Shown here: positions 8,469 to 16,019 of the stretch, in pieces
Layout: each line of letters opens with the position of its first letter
Numbering within the stretch: the stretch's first letter is position 1
NCBI GenBank assembly: GCA_900546215.1
Contig: URCD01000012.1
Coordinates: forward strand, 1 to 41,918
Direction: 5' to 3'
DNA: 41,918 nt
Source: an uncultured Eubacteriales bacterium
GTDB taxonomy: Bacteria; Bacillota; Clostridia; Lachnospirales; Anaerotignaceae
Made by a program: the position numbers and the translations under genes
Notes under the pieces: model-generated
Told to the model about the DNA's origin: nothing
Seen by the model: only the letters and a program-made list of their open reading frames with translations
The model's database searches: none

Positions 8469-8735
8469 TTAGTCACACACATAATCAAACCAGTCCCATT
8501 CGGACTGCGCAACAGCCCTTGCGGTCATTTCTTCCGGCTCGTCAACAAGTCCGAAAATAGTAACAAAATCGTGATAAAGCTCACCCTCTACAACAGCGTC
8601 ACCTGTTATTGTATAAGTGTTTTCCTCATTTTCAACAGTTTCTATAAATTTGCCGATAAGTATTACGTCTTCGCCCTCCAGCTCAATCTTATTATACTCC
8701 TGCGCAATGTCATCTTCTGTAAAATCAAGTCGCAT
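8469..8735 (-). CDS. Small acidic protein, unknown function
   Basis: An 88-residue, strongly acidic protein starting MRLDFTEDDIAQEY and ending EWDWFDYVCD. The ATG at 8735 is preceded by GGAGGTGATAT, an excellent ribosome site. A longer reading from 8786 would place that site inside the coding sequence, so the shorter form is preferred. It has no signal peptide, membrane segment or known motif. The sequence alternates acidic and hydrophobic residues as in a small beta-rich domain. Function is unknown. Confidence 0.75.
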   Translation of the reverse strand: MRLDFTEDDIAQEYNKIELEGEDVILIGKFIETVENEENTYTITGDAVVEGELYHDFVTIFGLVDEPEEMTARAVAQSEWDWFDYVCD

Positions 8736-8860
8736 AAATATCACCTCCATTATTAAAATTTTACCACTCACCAAACAAATATACAACCTAAATTTAAGTC
8801 TTTAATATTTCACAAAAAAACAGAAGCCTGACATGTTTAAATTATTTTAAAAAAATAATA

Positions 8861-8888
8861 TTGTACTTGAACAAAAAGATGATATACT
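8861..8888 (+). promoter_or_regulatory. Candidate promoter of the exonuclease gene
   Basis: -35 TTGTAC (8861-8866) and -10 TATACT (8883-8888) with a 16-base spacer precede the ATG at 8950. The leader would be about 55 bases. Confidence 0.4.
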
Positions 8889-8949
8889 TGTATAGGTATA
8901 TACGCATTTATACGTCTTTGTTATTTTACACCTCTGGAGGACTTCTTTT

Positions 8950-9699
8950 ATGAATTATATAGTATTTGATTTGGAATTTAATCAGTCCTTTGATTTTAAA
9001 TCAGGCTCTGCGGCAAAAAGCAATCCCGAATGCCCGTTTGAAATAATACAAATCGGCGCCGTAAAGCTGAACTCTGACTTTGAAAATTCCGGTCATTTTA
9101 ATTTTTATATTAAGCCGGTTATATATAAGCGCCTGCATCCATACGTGGAAAAAATCACAGGCATATCACAACTGGAACTAGATAACGGCCTTACATTCTC
9201 AGAGGTGTTTGAGGCATTTTGTGAATTTGTTGACCCAAAGGAGGATATCTTATGTTCCTGGGGAAGCGATGATATAAAATCTCTCTATAGAAACATTCGT
9301 TACCATAAGCTTCCCGCGGCTAAAATGCCTGACCGTTATATGAATATACAGGGCTTCGCAACAAATTATCTTCACTATGAGCCGGGAAAGGCAATTGGCC
9401 TTAAAAATGCAGTTGAGCTTTTAAACCTGCATATAGAATCTGATTTTCATAACGCTTTAAATGACGCCGTATATACTGCCGAGATATTCAAAATAGTAAA
9501 GCCCGATATTATTGTTACAGAACGCTTTAAACCCGCGGATATTAAAATAACTAAACCCAAGGTCCAGAAAAAAGGCATTAACACTAAATCTCTTTTCAAG
9601 TATTTTACCCAGTCTCTTGAAAGAGAGCTTTCTACAGAAGAGAAAGCCATAATTAAAACCGCCTATAAATTTGGGAGAAATAATACTTATGATATGTAA
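8950..9699 (+). CDS. DEDDh-family 3'-5' exonuclease
   Basis: The 249-residue protein carries an RNase T/DnaQ-type exonuclease fold over residues 1-185. The acidic metal ligands are visible as D7 and E9 in FDLEFNQ, D107 or D108 in SWGSDD, and H167 with D172 in FHNALNDAVYTAEI, the DEDDh arrangement. EKITGIS (about 67-73) is the usual Exo I follow-on motif. Such enzymes trim DNA or RNA 3' ends; KapD/Eri-1-like single-domain members are the closest by shape. The last 60 residues form a basic tail without a known domain. A TGGAGG ribosome site precedes the ATG. It seems monocistronic; the next gene has its own promoter and riboswitch. Confidence 0.88.
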   Translation: MNYIVFDLEFNQSFDFKSGSAAKSNPECPFEIIQIGAVKLNSDFENSGHFNFYIKPVIYKRLHPYVEKITGISQLELDNGLTFSEVFEAFCEFVDPKEDILCSWGSDDIKSLYRNIRYHKLPAAKMPDRYMNIQGFATNYLHYEPGKAIGLKNAVELLNLHIESDFHNALNDAVYTAEIFKIVKPDIIVTERFKPADIKITKPKVQKKGINTKSLFKYFTQSLERELSTEEKAIIKTAYKFGRNNTYDM

Positions 9700-9766
9700 T
9701 GCCAGTAATTATTTTGTATAATACGCCATACTTTTTTAGAACCATGTGTGTTTTTGTCAATAACAC

Positions 9767-9795
9767 TTGTCTTTTCATAAAACATATGCTATATT
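9767..9795 (+). promoter_or_regulatory. Candidate promoter of the glycine riboswitch transcript
   Basis: -35 TTGTCT (9767-9772) and -10 TATATT (9790-9795) with a 17-base spacer. Transcription would start near 9802, just before the aptamer at 9816. Confidence 0.5.
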
Positions 9796-9815
9796 TATTC
9801 TGTTCTTCAAAAAAA

Positions 9816-9896
9816 GACACTCTGGAGAGTCTCCCATTGGGAGCGCCGAAGGTGTACAGCGGATTTTACGCTTATCTCTCAGGCAAAAGGACAGGG
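9816..9896 (+). promoter_or_regulatory. Glycine riboswitch aptamer (single aptamer)
   Basis: Conserved glycine aptamer blocks appear in the right order. CTGGAGAGTC (9822-9831) is the 5' side of the core, GCGCCGAAGG (9843-9852) is the P3a core, a short GCGGATTTTACGC stem is next, and CTCTCAGGCAAAAGGACAG (9877-9895) closes the aptamer. It leads into an intrinsic terminator and then a Na+/alanine-glycine symporter gene, a recognised glycine riboswitch target. Only one full aptamer is present; no second core motif occurs downstream. Confidence 0.92.
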
Positions 9897-9927
9897 CATA
9901 ACAGAATGCAAATGTTCTACTCTTTAG

Positions 9928-9962
9928 AGAGCTGCCGCCAAAAAGCGGAAGCTCTTATTTTT
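9928..9962 (+). terminator. Intrinsic terminator, expression platform of the glycine riboswitch
   Basis: AGAGCT (9928-9933) with CCGC (9935-9938) pairs with GCGG (9945-9948) and AGCTCT (9950-9955) around a CAAAAA loop, followed by TATTTTT. It lies between aptamer and start codon, so it controls readthrough into the symporter gene. The ACTCTTTAGAGAG just before it could form an alternative pairing. Confidence 0.8.
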
Positions 9963-10030
9963 ATGCTTGCCGGCTGTTTTTACGCAGCAGGTAAATATGC
10001 GAATAAATATAAATAAAGGGGAAGAAAAAA

Positions 10031-11392
10031 ATGGAAACAGTTTTAGAATTAGTAAAGTCGGCCAACGGATTTATGTGGAATTTTTTCCTGATACTCATAC
10101 TTTGCGGTACAGGAATTTATTACACAATACGCCTAAGGTTCATACAGGTGCGTAAATTTGGCGAATCCTTTAAGCTGGTATTCAGTAATATCCGTCTGAA
10201 GGGGCATAAATCAAACAACGGTGAAATGAGCTCCTTTCAGGCTCTTGCAACTGCAATAGCCGCTCAGGTCGGCACAGGAAACCTGACAGGCGCAGCGACC
10301 GCTCTAATCGGCGGAGGTCCGGGAGCTATATTCTGGATGTGGCTGAGTGCATTTTTCGGAATGGCAACAATTTATGCCGAGGCTACATTGGCTCAGAAAT
10401 TCAAAGTCGTTGAAAACGGTGAGGTAAACGGCGGTCCCGTATATTACATAAAGCAGGCATTTAAGGGTAAATTCGGAAGAGTTCTTGCAGCACTTTTTGC
10501 TGTGTTTATAATACTGGCTCTTGGTTTTATGGGAAATATGGTACAATCTAATTCAATTGGAAGCGCATTTTCCCAGGTATTCCAGTCAAGAAACATTAAT
10601 GTGCCTCCAATAGCTGTCGGTATTATTATCGCAGTTGCCGCAGCATTTATTTTTATCGGCGGCACATCAAGGCTTGCTTCAGTCGTTGAAAAGGTAGTTC
10701 CTATAATGGCCTGCGTATATATTGTAGGAAGCATAATACTCATCGGCATGAACGTCACTCAGGTTCCCGCCGCTTTTGCTACAATTATCAAGGCCGCTTT
10801 TCAGCCTAAGGCTGTGCTTGGAGCCGCTGCCGGTATAGGAGTAAAGGAAGCAATAAGGTATGGAGTTGCAAGGGGTCTTTTTTCAAATGAGGCCGGAATG
10901 GGTTCTACTCCTCACGCCCACGCTAGGGCAGTTGTCAAAGACCCCCACGAGCAGGGCCTTACGGCTATGATGGGAGTTTTTATCGATACCTTCATTATTC
11001 TTAATTTAACTGTATTCTCAGTACTAACTACCGGTGCTATGGCATCAGGAAAAGACGGTATCGCTCTTACCCAGACTGCATTTATCACAAGCTTTGGCAG
11101 CTGGGGAGATATATTCATAGCGATATGCCTTCTCTTCTTTGCCTTCTCAACTATCCTCGGATGGCATTTCTTCGGAAAAATAAACGCTGAGTATTTGTTT
11201 GGAAAAAAATGCGGAAAAATATATTCTCTTATCGTAATAGCCTTTATAATTTTAGGTTCAACTCTGAAGCTTGAGCTTGTATGGGAGCTTTCAGACTTCT
11301 TCAACGGTCTGATGGTAATTCCAAATGCCCTTGCCCTTCTCGCCTTGAGCGGTCTGGTTGTTAAAATGAGCAAAGAATATACCCGCAAGTAA
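10031..11392 (+). CDS. Na+:alanine/glycine symporter (AGCS family)
   Basis: The 453-residue product is an AGCS-family membrane transporter that takes up alanine or glycine with Na+. Family marks are SSFQALATAIAAQVGTGNLTGAATALIGGGPGAIFWMW (about 65-102), the YAEATLAQKFK segment, and the GLFSNEAGMGSTPHAHARA block (about 285-303). About ten to eleven hydrophobic helices are present and the length is typical. The glycine riboswitch in its leader says glycine is at least one physiological ligand. An AAGGGGAAG ribosome site precedes the ATG. A strong terminator follows at 11460-11494, so the unit is monocistronic. Confidence 0.95.
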   Translation: METVLELVKSANGFMWNFFLILILCGTGIYYTIRLRFIQVRKFGESFKLVFSNIRLKGHKSNNGEMSSFQALATAIAAQVGTGNLTGAATALIGGGPGAIFWMWLSAFFGMATIYAEATLAQKFKVVENGEVNGGPVYYIKQAFKGKFGRVLAALFAVFIILALGFMGNMVQSNSIGSAFSQVFQSRNINVPPIAVGIIIAVAAAFIFIGGTSRLASVVEKVVPIMACVYIVGSIILIGMNVTQVPAAFATIIKAAFQPKAVLGAAAGIGVKEAIRYGVARGLFSNEAGMGSTPHAHARAVVKDPHEQGLTAMMGVFIDTFIILNLTVFSVLTTGAMASGKDGIALTQTAFITSFGSWGDIFIAICLLFFAFSTILGWHFFGKINAEYLFGKKCGKIYSLIVIAFIILGSTLKLELVWELSDFFNGLMVIPNALALLALSGLVVKMSKEYTRK

Positions 11393-11459
11393 CCAATACA
11401 CGATTTAAAAGGCATCCAGATACCTGCGGCTGTTAATTAAACATATAATACACAATAAT

Positions 11460-11494
11460 AAGCTCCGATTAATTTTAAATCGGAGCTTGTTTTT
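11460..11494 (+). terminator. Rho-independent terminator of the symporter gene
   Basis: AAGCTCCGATT (11460-11470) pairs perfectly with AATCGGAGCTT (11478-11488) around a 7-base loop, followed by GTTTTTG. Confidence 0.9.
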
Positions 11495-11556
11495 GTTATA
11501 AATATACATTTTTACCGTTTGCAAATTAATTATTTAGGCATTTTGCATAATTTTTC

Positions 11557-11585
11557 TTGATTTTACCCCCCCCCTAAATTATAAT
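11557..11585 (+). promoter_or_regulatory. Promoter with a nine-C tract in its spacer (candidate phase-variable promoter)
   Basis: -35 TTGATT (11557-11562) and a perfect -10 TATAAT (11580-11585) are separated by exactly 17 bases. The spacer contains nine consecutive C residues at 11566-11574, the only such tract seen in this AT-rich window. Slippage in the tract would change the spacing away from the optimum. It drives the secreted repeat protein gene, with a leader of about 60 bases. Confidence 0.65.
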
Positions 11586-11651
11586 TGATATATATAATCT
11601 ACTCTATTGAGACCTATTCCCTTTAAATTTCTAAATAAGGAGGCGCATGAC

Positions 11652-12974
11652 ATGAAAAAACTTATTGCCTTAATAACGGCGTCGTTTATGACACTTGGCA
11701 TGACTAACACGGCGTTCGCGAAAGTAATTTACCACAATTTATCAACGGATGGAGATTTAAAAATCGAGGAAACCACCGGTGATACCTATGAGGTTACAAG
11801 CAGCGGTGAAACCACAAACTGTATCATTGTTTCGGACGGCGTAAAGACCTACATTATACTTAACGGCGTAAACATCAGCGCCACGGACAAATCTGGAATA
11901 GACGCGAAAAATGCTACAGTTGTGCTTGAATTGGCTGGTGAAAACCAAATTTACATCGACTCAGAATCAAAGGCCGGAATAAACGTGTCCAACGGAGAGC
12001 TTACCATTAAAGGCAACGGCAGACTGGAGGTTTCCACAGCAGGAGACGGCGCCGGTATTGGCTCGGACGACGGAGATGCTTTTGAGGGGAAAATAACTAT
12101 TAAAAGCGGCGATGTTACGGCGTCCTCCGGTGATGACGGTGCAGGTATTGGCTCCGGTCATGACGGTGATATGTCCGGCTCTGTTGTTATTTCCGGCGGT
12201 ACTGTCCATGCATTAAACAAGGGAGAATACGGCGCAGGCATAGGCTCCGGTGATTACGGAGATATAAGCGGCAGTATAACCATTGGCGGAAACGCTAAGG
12301 TTACGGCTGTAGGAGGAACGGACGGCGGCGCCGGTATCGGCTCCGGTGATTACGGAGATATGACTGAGGGAAGCTCCATTATTATCAAGGACAACTCGGT
12401 TGTTAAGGCAACGTCCCAAAACGACAACCCCGCCATAGGGCTTGGAGACGATGCTGACGATGAATTTGGTGAAGATCCTTTTATTTTTAACGGCAGCATA
12501 CAAATACTGGACAACGCCAGTATTACAGCAACAACCAATGGGTCAAATGCGGCAATAGGCTCCTGTAACGAGGAATCCTTCGGTACGCTTACCATATCGA
12601 CTGGCTCAACCATAAACGGCATATCCGGCAGCGACCTGGATAAGCTTAAGGAAATGGGTATATTAGACGGTATAGCAGAGGTCACATCCGTAAGTCCAAA
12701 AAACTCAAATTCAAGCTTTTCCCTTGAGAGACTTAACATCGTTAAAAGGCTTAAAGCGGCCAATAGCGGCGATGTTGTAGCCGTATCCGAGAAACAGCTT
12801 AACAAGGGCAAGCTTCCTGCCTATGTGCTTGAGACACTGGCGGCTGCTGATGACGTCACTCTGCTTATAAGCTGTGAGGAATTTGACATATTAATCAAGT
12901 CCGATGAGGCCATAGCTGACGCAGGCAGCACTCAATTCTATACAATAGACCAGCTTGTTAAAATGTACAAATAA
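11652..12974 (+). CDS. Secreted repeat protein (carbohydrate-binding domain-containing / DUF4353-like)
   Basis: The ATG at 11652 follows AAGGAGG by eight bases and gives a 440-residue protein with a clear signal peptide ending at AFA (about residue 23). Residues about 35-130 form a beta-rich segment of the kind annotated as clostridial carbohydrate-binding (DUF4353). Residues about 133-325 contain six imperfect repeats of 26-40 residues built on GAGIGSGDYGD followed by a short beta strand such as SITIGGNAKVTA, as expected for a beta-helix. The C-terminal 95 residues form a separate mixed alpha/beta tail. No LPXTG or lipobox is present, so the protein is released or held non-covalently. An upstream in-frame codon at 11607 lacks a ribosome site. 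The promoter carries a C9 tract. Binding to glycans is inferred. Confidence 0.82.
   Translation: MKKLIALITASFMTLGMTNTAFAKVIYHNLSTDGDLKIEETTGDTYEVTSSGETTNCIIVSDGVKTYIILNGVNISATDKSGIDAKNATVVLELAGENQIYIDSESKAGINVSNGELTIKGNGRLEVSTAGDGAGIGSDDGDAFEGKITIKSGDVTASSGDDGAGIGSGHDGDMSGSVVISGGTVHALNKGEYGAGIGSGDYGDISGSITIGGNAKVTAVGGTDGGAGIGSGDYGDMTEGSSIIIKDNSVVKATSQNDNPAIGLGDDADDEFGEDPFIFNGSIQILDNASITATTNGSNAAIGSCNEESFGTLTISTGSTINGISGSDLDKLKEMGILDGIAEVTSVSPKNSNSSFSLERLNIVKRLKAANSGDVVAVSEKQLNKGKLPAYVLETLAAADDVTLLISCEEFDILIKSDEAIADAGSTQFYTIDQLVKMYK
12047..12620 (+). repeat. Six tandem degenerate coding repeats (GAGIGSG units)
   Basis: The coding DNA repeats the GGCGCAGGTATTGGCTCCGG theme with units of roughly 80-120 bases. 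The third and fourth units share the nearly identical GSGDYGD block. Divergence grows toward the C-terminal units, where the motif decays to AIGLGDD and AIGSCNE. The units are imperfect and unequal in length, so they look like old protein repeats rather than a recently expanded array. Confidence 0.75.
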
Positions 12975-13010
12975 TGTCAATTACGCTTGCAAATTTCTGT
13001 TTGGCGTTAA

Positions 13011-13035
13011 AAAGGGCCATGCTTTTGCATGGCCC
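13011..13035. terminator. Bidirectional terminator between convergent genes
   Basis: GGGCCATGC (13014-13022) pairs perfectly with GCATGGCCC (13027-13035) around TTTT. The minus strand continues with a T run, serving the DAACS gene; the plus strand continues AAATTTAAATATTTTTT, serving the repeat protein gene more weakly. Confidence 0.85.
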
Positions 13036-13050
13036 AAATTTAAATATTTT

Positions 13051-14256
13051 TTATGCGTTAACCTCAGCTTCAGCCTTTACCTTACTTTTATTTTTACCTG
13101 TCACTTTGTCAATGAATACAGCGATAGCACCGTCGCCTGTTACGTTGCAGGCAGTACCGAAGCTGTCCTGTGCTATATAAAGAGCAATCATAAGGTTGAG
13201 CATTATAGGATTAAAATGAAGCATTGACTCAAGTACGCCAAGTGCAGCCATAACCGCACCTCCAGGTACGCCGGGTGCCGCAACCATTGTTACGCCAAGC
13301 ATAAGAACGAAAGGCAGTATTCCCATAAATGTAACTTCCATACCGTTAAGCATCATAATCGCAATCGCACAGCTTGTAAGTGTGATTGTACTTCCTGAAA
13401 GATGTATTGTTGCACAAAGAGGGATTACGAAATCGGCAACCTCGCCTCTAACTCCGTTTTTCTTAGTCTGCTCAAGCGTTACAGGAATTGTAGCAGCAGA
13501 TGACTGTGTTCCAAGAGCTGTAAAATAAGCAGGAATCATGTTTTTAAGCAGTGCAAACGGATTTTTCTTTGATACAACACCAGCAATAACATACTGGAAA
13601 ATAAGTATTCCGATATGAAGAAGTATAATTACTCCAAATACCTTAATAAATACGCTCATAATCTCAAATACTGTTCCTGAGAATGCGAGATTTGAGAAAA
13701 TACCAAATACATGGAAAGGTAAAAGAGGAATGATTATGCTGGCAATTACCTTTGAAATAATACCCTGGAACTCATTGAAAATTCCTTTAAGCTTTTCAGC
13801 CTTTGTTACTGCAATACCAAGGCCAAGTGTGAATGAAAGTATAAGTGCGCTCATAACGCCCATAATCGCAGGCATTTCAATTGTGAATAATCCGCCTACC
13901 ATTGTTTCCTCAGCATTCTGAGCATTTTCAAGTACTATTGAGCCTACCTCAAGGAATGAGGGGAATGTTACTGAATCTACAAGGAAAGCTAAGCTGCCTG
14001 CAATAATTGTTGACAAATAAGCTACGAGAGCTGTAATAGCAAGTGTCTTTCCTGCTCCGTCACCAAGGTCGGCAATACCCGGTACAACAAAGCCGATGAT
14101 AATAAGAGGAATAACAAATCCTAAGAACTGATTAAATATTCCGTTAAAAGTTGCAAAAATTGCGATGAGTTTTTCGGGAGCTACTAAACCTACTATAACA
14201 CCAAGTGCGATAGCAATAATAAGCTTAGGAAGAAGTCCGAGTTTTTTCTTTGACAT
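13051..14256 (-). CDS. Na+:dicarboxylate/amino acid symporter (DAACS family)
   Basis: A 401-residue DAACS-family membrane transporter. It has about eight hydrophobic helices and the hallmark motifs of the transport core: the serine-rich hairpin ALGTQSSAATIPVT (about 272-285), LCATIHLSGSTITLTSCAI and the C-terminal IAQDSFGTACNVTGDGAIAVFID. Members carry glutamate/aspartate, C4-dicarboxylates, or serine/threonine with Na+. It lies 74 bases downstream of threonine ammonia-lyase on the same strand with no promoter or terminator between, so serine/threonine uptake (SstT-like) is favoured by context. The start ATG is fixed by homology-like N-terminal composition, but its ribosome site is 36 bases away behind a stem-loop (see 14257-14300). 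Confidence 0.92.
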   Translation of the reverse strand: MSKKKLGLLPKLIIAIALGVIVGLVAPEKLIAIFATFNGIFNQFLGFVIPLIIIGFVVPGIADLGDGAGKTLAITALVAYLSTIIAGSLAFLVDSVTFPSFLEVGSIVLENAQNAEETMVGGLFTIEMPAIMGVMSALILSFTLGLGIAVTKAEKLKGIFNEFQGIISKVIASIIIPLLPFHVFGIFSNLAFSGTVFEIMSVFIKVFGVIILLHIGILIFQYVIAGVVSKKNPFALLKNMIPAYFTALGTQSSAATIPVTLEQTKKNGVRGEVADFVIPLCATIHLSGSTITLTSCAIAIMMLNGMEVTFMGILPFVLMLGVTMVAAPGVPGGAVMAALGVLESMLHFNPIMLNLMIALYIAQDSFGTACNVTGDGAIAVFIDKVTGKNKSKVKAEAEVNA

Positions 14257-14300
14257 TTTTGTATAAGCCGAAAACCTAAAAGTTTTGGCTTTCCTCCTTT
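14257..14300 (-). promoter_or_regulatory. Distant Shine-Dalgarno with intervening stem-loop before the DAACS start
   Basis: Reading the minus strand, AAAGGAGG lies at 14300-14293 but the ATG is at 14256, 36 bases on. Between them AAGCC (14291-14287) pairs with GGCTT (14269-14265) and AAAAC (14286-14282) pairs with GTTTT (14275-14271), with one bulged C and a six-base loop. If folded, nine unpaired bases remain between the site and the ATG, an optimal distance. No other start codon lies in frame near the site, and no second ribosome site lies closer to the ATG. Confidence 0.65.
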
Positions 14301-14330
14301 TCTTTATTTATTCATTTTACCTTTTATATC

Positions 14331-15518
14331 TTAAAGAATTTCATATCCGTTCGATTTAAGAAGTTCCATTATTTCATTTACGTGCTCAGGATTTCTTGTT
14401 TCAAGAACCATAGTTACAACACATGAATTTACCTCAGATCTCAGATCCTCTCTTTCATGGTTGATGCTTATAATGTTTGCCCCTGTCTTAGAAATAAGCT
14501 GTAACAATGAAATAAGCTGTCCTGGCTTATCAATAACCTTTGTTTCGATATTTGCAATTCTTCCAGTCTTGTTAAGGCCCTGTGTAATAACTCTTGAAAG
14601 AGTATTAACATCAATGTTACCACCTGAAACTATGCATACGCTCTTTTTACCCTTAAGGCCTGCCTTATCAAACATAGCAGCGGCAAGCGCAGTAGCGCCG
14701 GCACCCTCTGCGACCGTCTTCTGTTTTTCCATAAGTGTAAGAATTGCAGTTGCAATTTCTTCTTCTGTTACAGTAACTATTTCATCTACATATTTCTGGC
14801 ACATTTCAAATGTGATGTCTCCGGGTTTCTTAACCGCTATACCATCAGCTATTGTTGAAACCTTCTCAAGCTCTGTTACCTCGCCCTTTAAGCGTGATTC
14901 ATACATGCTTGGCGCTCCGGCTGCCTGCACCCCGATAACCCTGCAGTCCGGTTTTAAAGCTTTTATAGCGTATGATACGCCGCTTATAAGTCCGCCGCCG
15001 CCAATTGGAACATAAACTGCCTCAACATCAGGAAGCTGCTCAACTATTTCAAGACCAATTGTTCCCTGTCCTGCTATAACCTTTTCATCATTAAAGGGAT
15101 GAACAAATGTATAGCCCTTTTCTTCCATGAGTTCTTCTGCTTTTTTTGCAGCGTCATCGTAAACTCCGGGAACCAATACAACCTCTCCGCCATAGCCTTT
15201 TGTTGCCTCTACCTTTGAGATAGGTGCTCCTGCAGGCATGCATATTACGGATTTAATTCCTTTTCTTGTTGCAGAAAGCGCAACGCCCTGGGCATGGTTG
15301 CCGGCTGAGCATGCAATAACTCCTTTTGAGGCTTCTTCAGGTGTAAGGCTTGATATTTTGTAATAAGCGCCTCTTAATTTGAAAGAACCCGTAAGCTGAA
15401 AATTTTCTGACTTGAGATAAATATTCTCACCGATTTTGTCAGCCTTGATAACAGGTGTAACACCGGCTATCTCTTTCAAAACCCTCTGTGCGTCAAAGAG
15501 CATTTCCAATGAAACCAT
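14331..15518 (-). CDS. ilvA: Threonine ammonia-lyase (medium form, C-terminal ACT domain)
   Basis: The 395-residue enzyme is a fold-type II PLP protein that deaminates threonine (and often serine) to 2-oxobutyrate (pyruvate). The PLP lysine is K47 in GSFKLRGA, the glycine-rich phosphate loop is PIGGGGLISG (about 171-180), and SGGNIDVN lies near residue 305. A C-terminal ACT-like domain occupies about 325-395, as in the medium-length class between catabolic TdcB and the long biosynthetic IlvA. That domain suggests allosteric control by an amino acid. It could feed isoleucine synthesis or threonine fermentation; the downstream amino-acid symporter favours catabolism. Ribosome site AAGGAGG precedes the ATG, and a strong promoter lies at 15588-15616. 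Confidence 0.94.
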   Translation of the reverse strand: MVSLEMLFDAQRVLKEIAGVTPVIKADKIGENIYLKSENFQLTGSFKLRGAYYKISSLTPEEASKGVIACSAGNHAQGVALSATRKGIKSVICMPAGAPISKVEATKGYGGEVVLVPGVYDDAAKKAEELMEEKGYTFVHPFNDEKVIAGQGTIGLEIVEQLPDVEAVYVPIGGGGLISGVSYAIKALKPDCRVIGVQAAGAPSMYESRLKGEVTELEKVSTIADGIAVKKPGDITFEMCQKYVDEIVTVTEEEIATAILTLMEKQKTVAEGAGATALAAAMFDKAGLKGKKSVCIVSGGNIDVNTLSRVITQGLNKTGRIANIETKVIDKPGQLISLLQLISKTGANIISINHEREDLRSEVNSCVVTMVLETRNPEHVNEIMELLKSNGYEIL

Positions 15519-15587
15519 AATATATCCTCCTTATATTATTTAAAACCTTTGTTATTTGAGCAACGTGTTTTGTTTCTTTCCGTGTAC

Positions 15588-15616
15588 ATTATAAGAATAA
15601 AAAATATTTTAGTCAA
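15588..15616 (-). promoter_or_regulatory. Strong sigma-A promoter of the threonine ammonia-lyase-DAACS operon
   Basis: On the minus strand, TTGACT (15611-15616) and TATAAT (15588-15593) are 17 bases apart. That is a near-consensus promoter, with a leader of about 60 bases. Confidence 0.75.
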
Positions 15617-15943
15617 CACAATTATTTTGGATTTTGTATTTCTACGGCGAACTTTAGGCTGTTTTCAATTAAAAAAAGCCGTTTTTGTCTTTGTATTGTG
15701 GACATCAATATTTACTGGGTGAATATTTGCGCGAAATGCATAATCATAAATTAATATTTTATAATTTTGAGACGAAATTTTGTTAAAAATCACGTTTTTT
15801 GAAAATAATATTTGTAGAACCAAAATCAAGGCAATAAATGGTATCAAAACTCTTGCTTAAGGCAATACTAAACAGTAAATATGAGAAATTTAAATGGTCT
15901 TGAAAATATAAAAAAGCGGTTTCCGGGACTTTAGGTTAAAAGT
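15617..15943. other. AT-rich intergenic region, no gene recognised
   Basis: About 330 bases separate two divergent promoters. The only notable frame (15665-15847, minus, 60 codons) has no ribosome site and a composition expected of AT-rich noncoding DNA. No conserved RNA motif, strong hairpin or repeat was recognised. Confidence 0.55.
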
Positions 15944-15972
15944 TTTACTTACATTTTAGCAAGTTTTATGAT
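15944..15972 (+). promoter_or_regulatory. Candidate promoter of the CarD-family gene
   Basis: -35 TTTACT (15944-15949) and -10 TATGAT (15967-15972) are spaced by 17 bases. Transcription would start near 15979, about 40 bases before the ATG. Confidence 0.5.
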
Positions 15973-16019
15973 AAGATATTATATATACAGTATACATAAA
16001 AATCTTCGGAGGTGTGAGC

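Noticed and set aside
9897..9960. Possible second glycine aptamer
   Set aside because: Only a CTCTTTAGAGAG fragment resembles the core; the GCCGAAGG and CTCTCAGGCAAAAGGAC blocks do not recur.
9699..10016. 105-codon plus-strand frame over the leader of the symporter gene
   Set aside because: It overlaps the promoter, glycine aptamer and terminator, has no ribosome site, and its conserved bases follow RNA structure rather than codons.
12047..12620. Regularly spaced repeats that might suggest a CRISPR array
   Set aside because: Repeats are in frame, unequal and encode GAGIGSG protein units; there are no constant-length unique spacers.
15665..15847. 60-codon minus-strand frame in the ilvA-CarD intergenic region
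   Set aside because: No ribosome site, AT-driven composition, and no protein-like pattern.
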